DNA of 12,777 nucleotides from JBFLYE01 sp040756715 [NCBI: bacterium] (lineage in GTDB: Bacteria; UBA9089; UBA9088), in assembly GCA_040756715.1 (NCBI GenBank), contig JBFLYE010000069.1, positions 1-12,777 on the forward strand. The letters run 5' to 3'. Made by a program: the position numbers and the translations under genes. A model generated the notes under the pieces. That model was given only the letters and a program-made list of their open reading frames with translations. It had not been told where the DNA came from and ran no database searches. Shown piece after piece: positions 1 through 6,845 of this stretch (positions are counted from its first letter, which is position 1; each line of letters starts with the position of its first letter).

Positions 1-111
1 ATTAGAAGGGCTTATGGTTATAGGGATAAGGAGTATATGAAACTAAAAATTATTCAAGGTTGTTCCTCTATCGGTGTCTTTAAACCCTATCCCTATCCTC
101 ATGCACCATAA
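1..111 (+). CDS. ISL3-like family transposase, C-terminal fragment (5' part outside window)
   Basis: Frame 1 of the plus strand is open from the window edge to the TAA at 109-111 and gives 36 residues. The start of the fragment contains RRAYGYRDKEYMKLKI. I recognise this as the signature near the C-terminus of ISL3-family DDE transposases, where an (R/K)RxxYGYRDxxYxxLKI stretch closes the protein. The catalytic DDE residues would lie upstream, outside the window. The stop codon lies about 13 bp inside the proposed element end, as expected for a single-ORF insertion sequence. On the opposite strand it overlaps the last codons of the truncated glycosyltransferase. Family assignment rests on one short motif, so a related family is possible. 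Confidence 0.68.
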   Translation: MRRAYGYRDKEYMKLKIIQGCSSIGVFKPYPYPHAP

Positions 112-124
112 TTCACGATGAGCC
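1..124 (+). mobile_element. Right end of an ISL3-like insertion sequence (partial)
   Basis: The first 111 bases encode the C-terminal tail of an ISL3-type transposase (separate entry). Read inward on the minus strand from 124, the DNA starts GGCTCATCGTGAATTATGG. A GG start and an inverted repeat of roughly 15-40 bp are usual for ISL3 elements, so base 124 is a plausible outer end of the element. Host glycosyltransferase coding sequence begins immediately beyond it. Family members duplicate 8 bp of target; the candidate duplicated bases are 125-132. The left end lies outside the window, so neither the repeat nor the duplication can be confirmed here. The exact boundary is inferred. Confidence 0.6.
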
Positions 125-947
125 AGGGTGAAAGAAAGAAGTATTTTAATACATCTAAAAAGTAAGAGGTTATAGGATTTACCATTATCTGATGATAGTA
201 AAGATATTTTGCATAAAATGTTTGTGGAAGCGGCTTTCCAGATACTATTAGATTAAAAAGGATTACAGGAAGTATGAGCAATAGAAATGAAATAGTATAG
301 CCCAGGGGAAGCCTCTTTTTATAAATAGAGGTAAAAAGAAAAAGAAAGAACATAATAGCTCCTTCTGGTCGGGTAATTGCAAGAAGACCAACCAGGATTC
401 CTGTAATTATTGAACACCCCCTTTTTTCAAACGAAAGGAGAGAAGATAAAATAAGAAGAATAAACAAAGAAACCTCCATTCCCGAAATTGCAAACCATAT
501 TGTATGCCATTCTAGCAGAAAAATCCCAGATGATAAAAGTGCAATAATCCTTGATTTTGAAAGAGATAGGGCAAGAAAATAAAAGATAAATGAAGAAAGG
601 ATGATAAGGAGAATTCCAAAAATATGAACTATGATTACAACCTCGCTTGTAAAAATAAAAAAAGTGCTTATAAGCAATGTCCAAAGAAAAGAGCTGGATG
701 TGGCAGTTTGGTGAGGAGGATTGAGCGAAAAGCCTTTTCCTTCACTAAATGAGCGGGCAAGATTAAGGTGAATATAGGGGTCATCGCTTGAAAAGCTAAT
801 TCCTGCCCTCTTAAATCCATTATATTCATAAAATGATACTAATAATAAAAAGAGAAGGATAAATATTGCCCCTACTGAAATGGTGGTTAATATTGAAATA
901 TCCCTTTTCTTTTTTGGCTTCACTGAAGTTTTGGAGAGTAAATCCAT
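99..947 (-). CDS. GT-C type membrane glycosyltransferase, 3'-truncated by an insertion sequence
   Basis: An integral membrane protein of 282 residues with about seven hydrophobic segments, resembling polyprenyl-phosphate-sugar-dependent GT-C glycosyltransferases. Recognisable motifs are the acidic pair SSDDPYIHLNLARSF (residues 53-67, first periplasmic loop, site of the catalytic acid in this fold), SGMEVSLF (155-162), TRPEG (192-196) and GKPLPQTFYAK (237-247). Family members usually run to about 450-600 residues, so the C-terminal half is missing. From about residue 275 (base 125) the codons lie in the insertion-sequence end, which supplies the last residues and the TGA at 99-101. It starts with ATG inside the 3' end of the preceding glycosyltransferase gene (28-nt overlap), so it was probably translated by coupling. 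The product is probably nonfunctional; the donor sugar and acceptor cannot be told. Confidence 0.75.
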   Translation of the reverse strand: MDLLSKTSVKPKKKRDISILTTISVGAIFILLFLLLVSFYEYNGFKRAGISFSSDDPYIHLNLARSFSEGKGFSLNPPHQTATSSSFLWTLLISTFFIFTSEVVIIVHIFGILLIILSSFIFYFLALSLSKSRIIALLSSGIFLLEWHTIWFAISGMEVSLFILLILSSLLSFEKRGCSIITGILVGLLAITRPEGAIMFFLFLFTSIYKKRLPLGYTISFLLLILPVILFNLIVSGKPLPQTFYAKYLYYHQIMVNPITSYFLDVLKYFFLSPWLIVNYGA

Positions 948-2365
948 GTATCACCAATAATTCCTTCAAATACATAATTCTGCCTAATGGAGGATAAAAT
1001 TTCCCTTGTAAACCTCTCACTGGTTAAGTAAGATGGATTTGAAAGGTCTGAGTTTAGCAATACCTTTGAAAATATCTTATTGTTAATCTCATTAATTATC
1101 TTTTCTTGATCCCATTTTTTTTCTCTTGCTAGTTGGCTCATAATAAATGGATAGAAGTATATATCTTTTCCCGATAATAAAATGTATCCCGTCCCTTTCT
1201 CTTCTGAAAGAATTTTGCCTTCTGTTTTAGAAATAAAGGAAAGAAGGGCTTTGTCTTGAGGGACTTGCGATTCAAGCGAGATAGTTTTAATAACCTTATG
1301 ATATGAAGTAAAAATATATATAAGGAGGATGGAAAATATTATCCCATAAAAAAATTTATTTTTTGAATTATAAATCTTAAAAAAACCAAGACCGCTTGCT
1401 AGAGATAAAACTCCTGTTGGCTCAAATAAATAGTGGTAAGAAGAGCCTACCTTGCCAGAGGCAAAAAGGGGAAGTAAAGAAAAGAGAAGATAAAGAAATA
1501 TGGGCTCTTTATATTTCTTTTTCAAAATAATCTCTATTATATAAATTGGGGAGAAAACAAGAAAAAGCCAGTTCTTCTCTATAAATTTATCAAGATATAT
1601 GTAGAATCTTTCTAATTCATAAACATTAGCATTATATGTAACAAGATGTCTAAAAACCTCTCCCTTTGTGATAAACATCAAAATAAAAGAGGGGATGGTA
1701 AAAAGGATTAAAAAAAGGATAAGAAAATTAATTGCCTTGTTTTTCTTTCTTTCAGTAATAAAAATACATGTTATTACAGCCAACAAGGCTGCAATGTTTG
1801 ATTGTTTTGTATAAATTGCAAACAAAAAGGCAATTATTGGAAAAATAATTTTTTGCTTCTTATAAAAAAGATAGAATCCTAAGAAAGAGAAAAAAACACC
1901 TGCCATATCTACCCTATAAAGCGCGGTAGCGGAATATATGTAATCAATGTGGAGGAATAAAAAAGAAAAGATTAAGGCAATATAAATATTCTTTGTCTCT
2001 TTTTTTAAAATCAAAAAGAGCAAAGTAGAAACCAATAAAATGCTAAAAAGCGATATAAGGCGGCCAGAAAGAAAGCCAAGCCCAAGAAATGGGACAAGAA
2101 TTAGGTTCAATAAGGGATATAGAGGAGGGTAGTTATTAGCAATATAGAAAGAATTAATCTCTGTATAGAGAGCTTTTTTTTCATATAAAAGCTTTGTCAT
2201 ATTCATCACCAAACCTTCTCCGTCCTCTATTGGATATAAATAAAAGGCAAAGGTTAATGAATTATATAAAAAACAGAAAAAGCCAGGAAGTAAAAAAAGA
2301 ATGGAGATAATTAAGGCTATGTTTCCAATATCTTTTTTCCTTAAAACATCTTTTTTCTTTTTCAA
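920..2365 (-). CDS. GT-C (GT39/ArnT-like) membrane glycosyltransferase
   Basis: A 481-residue polytopic membrane protein with roughly 10-12 hydrophobic segments and a short lysine-rich N-terminus. The first extracytoplasmic loop carries an acidic motif, IEDGEG (residues 46-51), followed by NNYPPLYPLL (77-86). This D/E motif plus a PPLY signature is typical of RgtA/B/C/D- and ArnT/PMT-like enzymes, which transfer a sugar from a polyprenyl phosphate at the outer face of the inner membrane. RVDMAG occurs near residue 151. The length is normal and the protein looks complete. The start is a TTG at 2365-2363, two bases after the proS stop; the first internal Met lies after the catalytic loop, so an upstream non-ATG start is needed. 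No Shine-Dalgarno motif is seen, suggesting coupling to proS. The substrate is unknown. Confidence 0.8.
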   Translation of the reverse strand: MKKKKDVLRKKDIGNIALIISILFLLPGFFCFLYNSLTFAFYLYPIEDGEGLVMNMTKLLYEKKALYTEINSFYIANNYPPLYPLLNLILVPFLGLGFLSGRLISLFSILLVSTLLFLILKKETKNIYIALIFSFLFLHIDYIYSATALYRVDMAGVFFSFLGFYLFYKKQKIIFPIIAFLFAIYTKQSNIAALLAVITCIFITERKKNKAINFLILFLILFTIPSFILMFITKGEVFRHLVTYNANVYELERFYIYLDKFIEKNWLFLVFSPIYIIEIILKKKYKEPIFLYLLFSLLPLFASGKVGSSYHYLFEPTGVLSLASGLGFFKIYNSKNKFFYGIIFSILLIYIFTSYHKVIKTISLESQVPQDKALLSFISKTEGKILSEEKGTGYILLSGKDIYFYPFIMSQLAREKKWDQEKIINEINNKIFSKVLLNSDLSNPSYLTSERFTREILSSIRQNYVFEGIIGDTWIYSPKLQ

Positions 2366-2367
2366 AT

Positions 2368-4038
2368 TTACAATCTGTTTACAATCTCATTAAGACTTAG
2401 AAATTCTCTCTTTTTTGTTTTTCTTTCTACAAACTCTATTTTTTCGCGGGTAGATTTTTTTCCAATGATTATCTGGTAGGGAATGCCAATAAGGTCAGCA
2501 TCGGCAAACTTTTTCCCTGGGGTTTCCTCCCTGTCATCATATAAAACATCAATGTTTTTCTCTAGCAAATGTGAATAAATCTCATCTGCCAATGCCCTAT
2601 TTTCAATGTTTATGATAATGGAAGAAAATGGGGCAATCTCTTTGGGAAAAATTATCCCCCTCTTGTCATAGTTTTGTTCAATAACAGCGGCAATTATTCT
2701 GGATACGCCAATCCCATAGCACCCCATAATTACCAGGTTTTTATCCCCATTTTCATTTAAAAATCTCAGTCCCATTGCCTTTGAATATTTTGTCCCCAAT
2801 TTAAAGCAATGGCCAAGCTCAATCCCTTTTATTTCGGAAAGAATGCTTTCACACTTTGGGCAGGGATCATTTTCTCTTGCTATTTTTAGATCAAAGAAAC
2901 CTTCTACCTTAAAATCCCTCTCTATGTTTGCATTTATATAGTGAAAATTTTCTTTATTTGCACCCAGCACAAAGTTTTTCCCCTCTTTAAGGGAATAATC
3001 AGCAATAATTTTGCAATTAAGCCCAATTGGACCAGAAAATCCCAAAGGAGCTCCGGTTATTTTTTCTATTGTTTCACTATCTGCCATAGAAAGCTCCTTT
3101 ATATTTAATGCCTTTTTAAGTTTTGTCTCATTTAATTCGCAATCCCCACGGATAAGCACAGCAATTATCTCAAAGTCTGCCTTTAGAATCAATGTCTTTA
3201 TCAATTCCTCTGGTTTTTTAGAAAGATAGCTTGAAACCTTCGCCACACTCTTAAGATTTGGCGTCTCAACCAACTTAAGCTCCATCTCTTGACCCTTGAC
3301 CCTTGACCCTTGACCCTTGACTCCTACCTCGGTTTTTTCAAGGCTTGCCGCATACCCACATTTTTCGCAAACCATCACCGTATCCTCGCCATTCTCAGAG
3401 GGGACAATAAACTCATGGGAGAATGAGCCTCCGATAATCCCTGCCTCTGCCTCAACGATTACAAAATTTAATCCACATCGTTCAAAGATTCTCTTATATG
3501 CGCTAAAGAAGTCTTTATATGTCTTTTCGCAAGATTCTTCGTTGTGATGGAATGAATATGCATCCTTCATTAGAAACTCCCTTGCCCTAATCACCCCTCC
3601 CCTTGGCCTTGGCTCATCCCTAAATTTTGTCTGGATTTGATACAAGGAAAAGGGAAGCCTTTTATATGATTTTACCACATCCCTTACCATATCGCAGATA
3701 ACCTCCTCGTGGGTTGGACAAAGCCCAAATTCATTTCCCCTCCTATCCTTTAGCCTGAACATATCATCGCCATAAGCCTCCCATCTCTTTGTCTCTTTCC
3801 AACGCCCTGAAGGTGAAAGAGAAGGCATAAAAAGCTCAATTGCACCGATTTTACTCATCTCCTCCCGAACAATTTTCTCTACCTTTTTTAACACCCTAAA
3901 TCCAATAGGAAGAAAGGAATAAACCCCAGAGGAGAGCATTTTTATAAGCCCTGCCTTTAGCATCAGCTTGTGGGAGATTAAAGGGGCATCCTTTGGCTCC
4001 TCAATCAATGTCTGAAAGAAGTATTGACTTAGCTTCAT
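2368..4038 (-). CDS. proS: Prolyl-tRNA synthetase, bacterial type with editing domain
   Basis: Charges tRNA-Pro with proline in the cytoplasm. It is 556 residues, close to the usual 560-575 of the bacterial type. Class II motif 1 is around residues 40-75. Motif 2 (FRDEPRPRGGVIRAREF) is at 139-155 with MKDAYSF following. Motif 3 (GCYGIGVSR) is at 439-447. A YbaK-like editing insert fills about 255-375, with GAPLGFSGPIGL at 329-340 and GANKENFHYINANIERDF at 359-376; it hydrolyses mischarged Ala-tRNA-Pro in the family. Cys pairs at 224/227 and 393/396 flank the insert. The anticodon-binding domain is at the C-terminus (about 465-556). Residues 240-250 are encoded by a 7-nt tandem repeat. An ATG start with a promoter directly upstream makes it the first gene of a probable proS-glycosyltransferase transcript. 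Confidence 0.97.
   Translation of the reverse strand: MKLSQYFFQTLIEEPKDAPLISHKLMLKAGLIKMLSSGVYSFLPIGFRVLKKVEKIVREEMSKIGAIELFMPSLSPSGRWKETKRWEAYGDDMFRLKDRRGNEFGLCPTHEEVICDMVRDVVKSYKRLPFSLYQIQTKFRDEPRPRGGVIRAREFLMKDAYSFHHNEESCEKTYKDFFSAYKRIFERCGLNFVIVEAEAGIIGGSFSHEFIVPSENGEDTVMVCEKCGYAASLEKTEVGVKGQGSRVKGQEMELKLVETPNLKSVAKVSSYLSKKPEELIKTLILKADFEIIAVLIRGDCELNETKLKKALNIKELSMADSETIEKITGAPLGFSGPIGLNCKIIADYSLKEGKNFVLGANKENFHYINANIERDFKVEGFFDLKIARENDPCPKCESILSEIKGIELGHCFKLGTKYSKAMGLRFLNENGDKNLVIMGCYGIGVSRIIAAVIEQNYDKRGIIFPKEIAPFSSIIINIENRALADEIYSHLLEKNIDVLYDDREETPGKKFADADLIGIPYQIIIGKKSTREKIEFVERKTKKREFLSLNEIVNRL
3288..3321 (-). repeat. Heptanucleotide tandem repeat inside proS (about 4.9 copies)
   Basis: On the plus strand the unit is CTTGACC, repeated without error from 3288 to 3321; in the coding sense it reads GGTCAAG. 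Because 7 is not a multiple of 3, three units encode the seven-residue period VKGQGSR, giving residues 240-250 (VKGQGSRVKGQ). The array lies in the linker between the catalytic core and the editing insert. Gain or loss of a single unit would shift the frame. Confidence 0.95.
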
Positions 4039-4074
4039 TGATATATTTTATATTTATCAAACCTTCCTTGACAA
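4038..4074 (-). promoter_or_regulatory. proS promoter with predicted +1 at the start codon
   Basis: On the minus strand, TTGTCA (4074-4069), an 18-bp spacer and TAAAAT (4050-4045) are followed by six bases and then the ATG at 4038. The predicted transcription start coincides with the A of ATG. An alternative -10, TATAAA (4052-4047, 16-bp spacer), would leave only about two untranslated bases. No Shine-Dalgarno motif is present. Confidence 0.6.
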
Positions 4075-4078
4075 GGAA
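4064..4078. promoter_or_regulatory. Perfect dyad overlapping the proS -35 (operator-like)
   Basis: TTCCTTGACAAGGAA consists of 7-bp perfect inverted arms around a single base. It covers the whole -35 hexamer of the proS promoter (4069-4074). Position and symmetry suit a dimeric regulator, but no binding protein can be named. Confidence 0.4.
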
Positions 4079-4088
4079 ATTTAAAGAG

Positions 4089-4106
4089 AAGCTAAACGCG
4101 TAGCTT
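4089..4106. promoter_or_regulatory. Dyad overlapping the -35 of the rightward promoter
   Basis: AAGCTAAACGCGTAGCTT has perfect 6-bp arms (AAGCTA/TAGCTT) and a 6-bp centre. It ends inside the -35 hexamer (4105-4110) of the plus-strand promoter. It may be an operator; the evidence is symmetry and position only. Confidence 0.35.
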
Positions 4107-4133
4107 GACACAATATCTATTTCAAAGTATAAT
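4105..4133 (+). promoter_or_regulatory. Perfect-consensus sigma70-type promoter, rightward
   Basis: TTGACA (4105-4110), exactly 17 bp, then TATAAT (4128-4133): a full match to the housekeeping consensus at both hexamers. Transcription should begin near 4140, leaving about 147 nt before the prepilin peptidase ATG at 4287. It is probably the promoter of the plus-strand five-gene cluster, or of a small RNA. The first ATG behind it (4138) opens only a 15-codon frame ending at 4185. Confidence 0.7.
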
Positions 4134-4286
4134 AAAAATGAATGGTAAATTGATAGGGTTTGTTAAGGCTATAAATAAAGACTAAAATCTTTAGACTATA
4201 AAACTTTAATTTCAATACTTAAAAGGGAAAAAAGAATATTATCATAGAACCTATCGTTATTATCTAACATAAATTTTAAATAACAA

Positions 4287-5030
4287 ATGTTTAAAGGCAT
4301 TTTATTTATCATTGGTGCGGTGTTGGGAAGCTTTTTTAATGTTTGTATCTATAGGCTACCCAAGGATATTTCTATTGTGTTCCCTGGCTCATTTTGTCCA
4401 AAATGCAATGTTTCTATAAAATGGTATGACAATATCCCCATCTTAAGCTTTTTTGTCCTTAAGGGAAGATGCAGGCATTGCAAAGAAGGAATTCCCATTC
4501 GCTATCTTTTGGTTGAGGTTTTAACGGCTTGCCTCTATTTTTATCTTGGAAATTTGTATGGATTAAAGCTAGAGCTTTTGATTTGGCTGTTTTTCTTTTC
4601 CCTGCTTATTTTAATTGCCTTTATTGACCTTGAGACATTTTTTGTCCTGGATAAAGTAGTATATCCAGGGATTGCGGTGGGAATTCTTCTCTATATTTTT
4701 CTATGGAGGGATTTAGAGCATATCCTTGGGCTTGTTTTTGGAGGTGGTCTTATATTCCTTGTGGCAAAGCTCTCCTCACTTATCCTTAAAATGGAGGGAA
4801 TGGGAAGTGGAGATGTATGGATAGTAGGCTTAATTGGGCTATTTCTTGGCTTTAGGCTTCTTATTTCATCTTTGCTTATTTCATCAATATTTGCTATTAT
4901 TATTGGAGGCTCTCTTATCCTTATGGGAAGAAAAAAGAGGAGGGATTATATCTCTTATGGCCCATACCTTGCATTTGGTGCCCTTGTCTCATTTGTCTTT
5001 AAAGAGAGAATATCTTGCTTATTTCTCTAA
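4287..5030 (+). CDS. pilD: Type IV prepilin peptidase (A24 family leader peptidase)
   Basis: A bifunctional inner-membrane aspartic protease that cleaves, and in many members N-methylates, type IV pilin and type II secretion pseudopilin precursors. It has 247 residues. N-terminal GSFFNVCIYRLP (14-25) is the family signature. The cytoplasmic zinc-type domain has CPKC (37-40) and CRHC (62-65), followed by RYLLVE (72-77). The two expected catalytic aspartates are D114 (AFIDLE) and D176 (GMGSGD). About seven hydrophobic segments follow. The usual lysine after the second motif (GxGDxK) is tryptophan here (residue 178). It is the first gene of the plus-strand cluster, about 147 nt after a perfect promoter. 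No Shine-Dalgarno motif precedes the ATG. No pilin or secretion genes are in the window, so it acts on substrates encoded elsewhere. Confidence 0.92.
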   Translation: MFKGILFIIGAVLGSFFNVCIYRLPKDISIVFPGSFCPKCNVSIKWYDNIPILSFFVLKGRCRHCKEGIPIRYLLVEVLTACLYFYLGNLYGLKLELLIWLFFFSLLILIAFIDLETFFVLDKVVYPGIAVGILLYIFLWRDLEHILGLVFGGGLIFLVAKLSSLILKMEGMGSGDVWIVGLIGLFLGFRLLISSLLISSIFAIIIGGSLILMGRKKRRDYISYGPYLAFGALVSFVFKERISCLFL

Positions 5031-5044
5031 TTTTTGGTATTAAT

Positions 5045-5767
5045 ATGGACATTGAGAGGCTTCTTGATAATTTTAAAGAATACCTATTGACAAGTGATAT
5101 TAAAGGAAAAATTGCAAAGATTATTCTTTTTGGTAGCTGTGCTAAAAAAACCAATGTTTCCTCCTCAGACATAGACATTCTTATCTTTACCCTTAATGGT
5201 AAAGGTATTGAGAGACCGCTTATGGATAAGGCATATACATTTATGATGGAGCATAATGCTCCCTTTGAAATTCTTATCTCAAGCATTGATTCTCTATTTT
5301 TTCAAGATTATTTTGTATATAATGTCCTACAAAATGGTAAGGAGGTTTATTCTATGGAAAAAGAAGAAATAAAAAGGGAGGCGATGAAGGATACAACAGA
5401 GCTCTCACAAGAATATCTGGAGGGAGCAAAAGAGGTTTTTAAGAGAAAAAGGATCCGCTTAGCAATAGATGCGGCATACAACTCTGCCGAGCTAGCCGCA
5501 AAGGCACTCATCCTTTTAAAACAAGATGACCTACCAGGAAGTCATGGCGGTGTAGTCACTCTGTTTGGTCGTCTATATATAAAAACAAACGAAGTAGCAC
5601 CAGAGATAGGTTATAAGTTAAATATTGCTTTAAGGATAAGAAACGAGGCAAGGTATAAACCAAATGCATTATTAACTAAAGAGAATGCACAAGAGGTTAT
5701 AGGCTTAGCTGAAGATTTAATAAAGCTCATCTTAGAAAAAAATGCTACGATTTTTAACCGCCGGTGA
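5045..5767 (+). CDS. Fused MNT nucleotidyltransferase - HEPN domain protein
   Basis: A 240-residue two-domain protein. Residues 1-100 form a minimal nucleotidyltransferase: LFGSCAKKTNVSSSDIDIL (28-46) has the GS motif and the SDID acidic pair, and E75 (FEILI) is a candidate third acidic residue. Residues 115-235 are a helical HEPN domain with AAYNSAELAAKALILL (143-158), a SHGG stretch (166-169) and RNEARY (199-204). That last motif belongs to a HEPN subfamily and is not the RX4-6H RNase motif of HepT toxins. Separate MNT and HEPN genes often form toxin-antitoxin pairs; here they are one chain, so the role is uncertain. The ATG at 5045 is chosen 14 nt after the pilD stop; an upstream TTG at 5015 would overlap pilD. 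The 3' end overlaps aroC by 26 nt. Confidence 0.82.
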   Translation: MDIERLLDNFKEYLLTSDIKGKIAKIILFGSCAKKTNVSSSDIDILIFTLNGKGIERPLMDKAYTFMMEHNAPFEILISSIDSLFFQDYFVYNVLQNGKEVYSMEKEEIKREAMKDTTELSQEYLEGAKEVFKRKRIRLAIDAAYNSAELAAKALILLKQDDLPGSHGGVVTLFGRLYIKTNEVAPEIGYKLNIALRIRNEARYKPNALLTKENAQEVIGLAEDLIKLILEKNATIFNRR

Positions 5768-6845
5768 ATCGCACGGTCCATCTTTAACTGTAATCCTTGA
5801 AGGCCTTCCAGCCGGGCTTTTTATAGACAAAGAAGAAATAAATAAGCAATTAGCAAGAAGGCAAATGGGCTATGGAAGGGGAGGAAGGATGAAGATTGAA
5901 AAAGATGAGATAGAGATTACCGGAGGGATAAGAAAGGGATATACACTAGGAAGCCCATTATGTATGAATATAAAAAATAAAGATTGGGAGAATTGGAGGG
6001 AAAAATGGGATAATGTAGAACCAATTCTTTCTCCAAGGCCAGGTCATGCTGACCTTTCTGGAGCAATAAAATATGGACATTCTGATCTAAGGAATGTCTT
6101 GGAAAGGGCATCTGCAAGGGAAACAGCGGCAAGGTGTGCGGTTGGTTGCGTCTGTAAGGGCTTTCTTTCTAATTTTGGTATTGATGTTTTAGGATATGTT
6201 GTTTCAATTGGAAAGATAAGGACAAAGAGGTCTCCTAAAACATATGCTGAAATAAATGGCTCACCTTTATTCTGTGCAGATTCCATAAAAGAAAAGCTAA
6301 TGATAAAAGAAATAGACAAGGCATCAGAAAATGGTGATACACTTGGTGGAGTGTTTGAGATAAAGGCAATTGGTGTTCCGGTTGGCTTGGGTTCTTATGT
6401 CCATTGGGATAGAAGGCTGGATAGCCTTCTTGCCTTTGCCTTGATGAGCATTCCTGGAATAAAAGGGGTTGAAATTGGTCTTGGTTTTGAGGCGGCAAAG
6501 AGGTTTGGTAGCAAGGTACACGATGAAATATTTTACAAAAATAAATTCTATAGAAAGGCAAACAATGCAGGTGGAATTGAGGGGGGAGTAAGCAATGGAG
6601 AGCCAATTATTATCCGATGTGCGATGAAACCCATTCCAACCCTAAAGAAGCCCCTCTCCTCAGTAAATATAGAGACAAAGGAAAAAACAAAAGCTGTGGT
6701 TGAAAGGGCTGATGTTTGTGCTGTCCCATCTGCATCTTTTATTGGAGAGGCAATGACAGCATTTATCATTGCAAATGCCTTCCTTGAAAGGTATGGCGGC
6801 GATAATATGAAGCAGATAGAAAAAAGATTTAAAAATGAAGGTTGA
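5742..6845 (+). CDS. aroC: Chorismate synthase
   Basis: Converts 5-enolpyruvylshikimate-3-phosphate to chorismate with reduced FMN, the last step of the shikimate pathway, in the cytoplasm. It is 367 residues, a normal length. All signatures are present: MLRFLTAGESHGP at the N-terminus (H11), RRQMGYGRGGRM (39-50), RPGHADLSGAIKYGHSD (99-115, H113), RASARETAAR (122-131), NNAGGIEGGVSNGEPI (274-289) and RADVCAVPSASFIGEAM (322-338). The ATG start gives the canonical N-terminus although it lies inside the 3' end of the MNT-HEPN gene (26-nt overlap). Its own end overlaps the next gene by 11 nt. This packing implies one transcript and coupled translation. No frameshift or missing residue is seen. Confidence 0.97.
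   Translation: MLRFLTAGESHGPSLTVILEGLPAGLFIDKEEINKQLARRQMGYGRGGRMKIEKDEIEITGGIRKGYTLGSPLCMNIKNKDWENWREKWDNVEPILSPRPGHADLSGAIKYGHSDLRNVLERASARETAARCAVGCVCKGFLSNFGIDVLGYVVSIGKIRTKRSPKTYAEINGSPLFCADSIKEKLMIKEIDKASENGDTLGGVFEIKAIGVPVGLGSYVHWDRRLDSLLAFALMSIPGIKGVEIGLGFEAAKRFGSKVHDEIFYKNKFYRKANNAGGIEGGVSNGEPIIIRCAMKPIPTLKKPLSSVNIETKEKTKAVVERADVCAVPSASFIGEAMTAFIIANAFLERYGGDNMKQIEKRFKNEG

Noticed and set aside
58-85. CRISPR-repeat-like stretch (GGTTGTTCC ... TTTAAAC)
   Set aside because: Only one copy exists, with no spacers or cas genes, and the stretch is coding sequence of the transposase tail.
20-96. 9-bp inverted repeat ATAGGGATA / TATCCCTAT
   Set aside because: Both arms lie inside the transposase frame, have a 59-nt loop and low complexity; probably chance.
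1-98. A frameshift that would restore the C-terminal half of the glycosyltransferase
   Set aside because: Minus-strand frames here give no membrane segment and hit stops quickly; the plus-strand transposase reading explains the DNA better.
3011-3229. Plus-strand open frames within proS, aroC and the HD-GYP gene
   Set aside because: They mirror conserved coding sequence on the other strand and show no family motif or start signal.
4138-4185. 15-codon frame behind the perfect promoter as a gene or leader peptide
   Set aside because: The ATG is only four bases after the -10, too close for the predicted start of transcription, and no run of regulatory codons is present.
5015-5044. TTG start for the MNT-HEPN protein
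   Set aside because: It would overlap pilD and add ten residues before the ATG at 5045, which gives a normal N-terminus.
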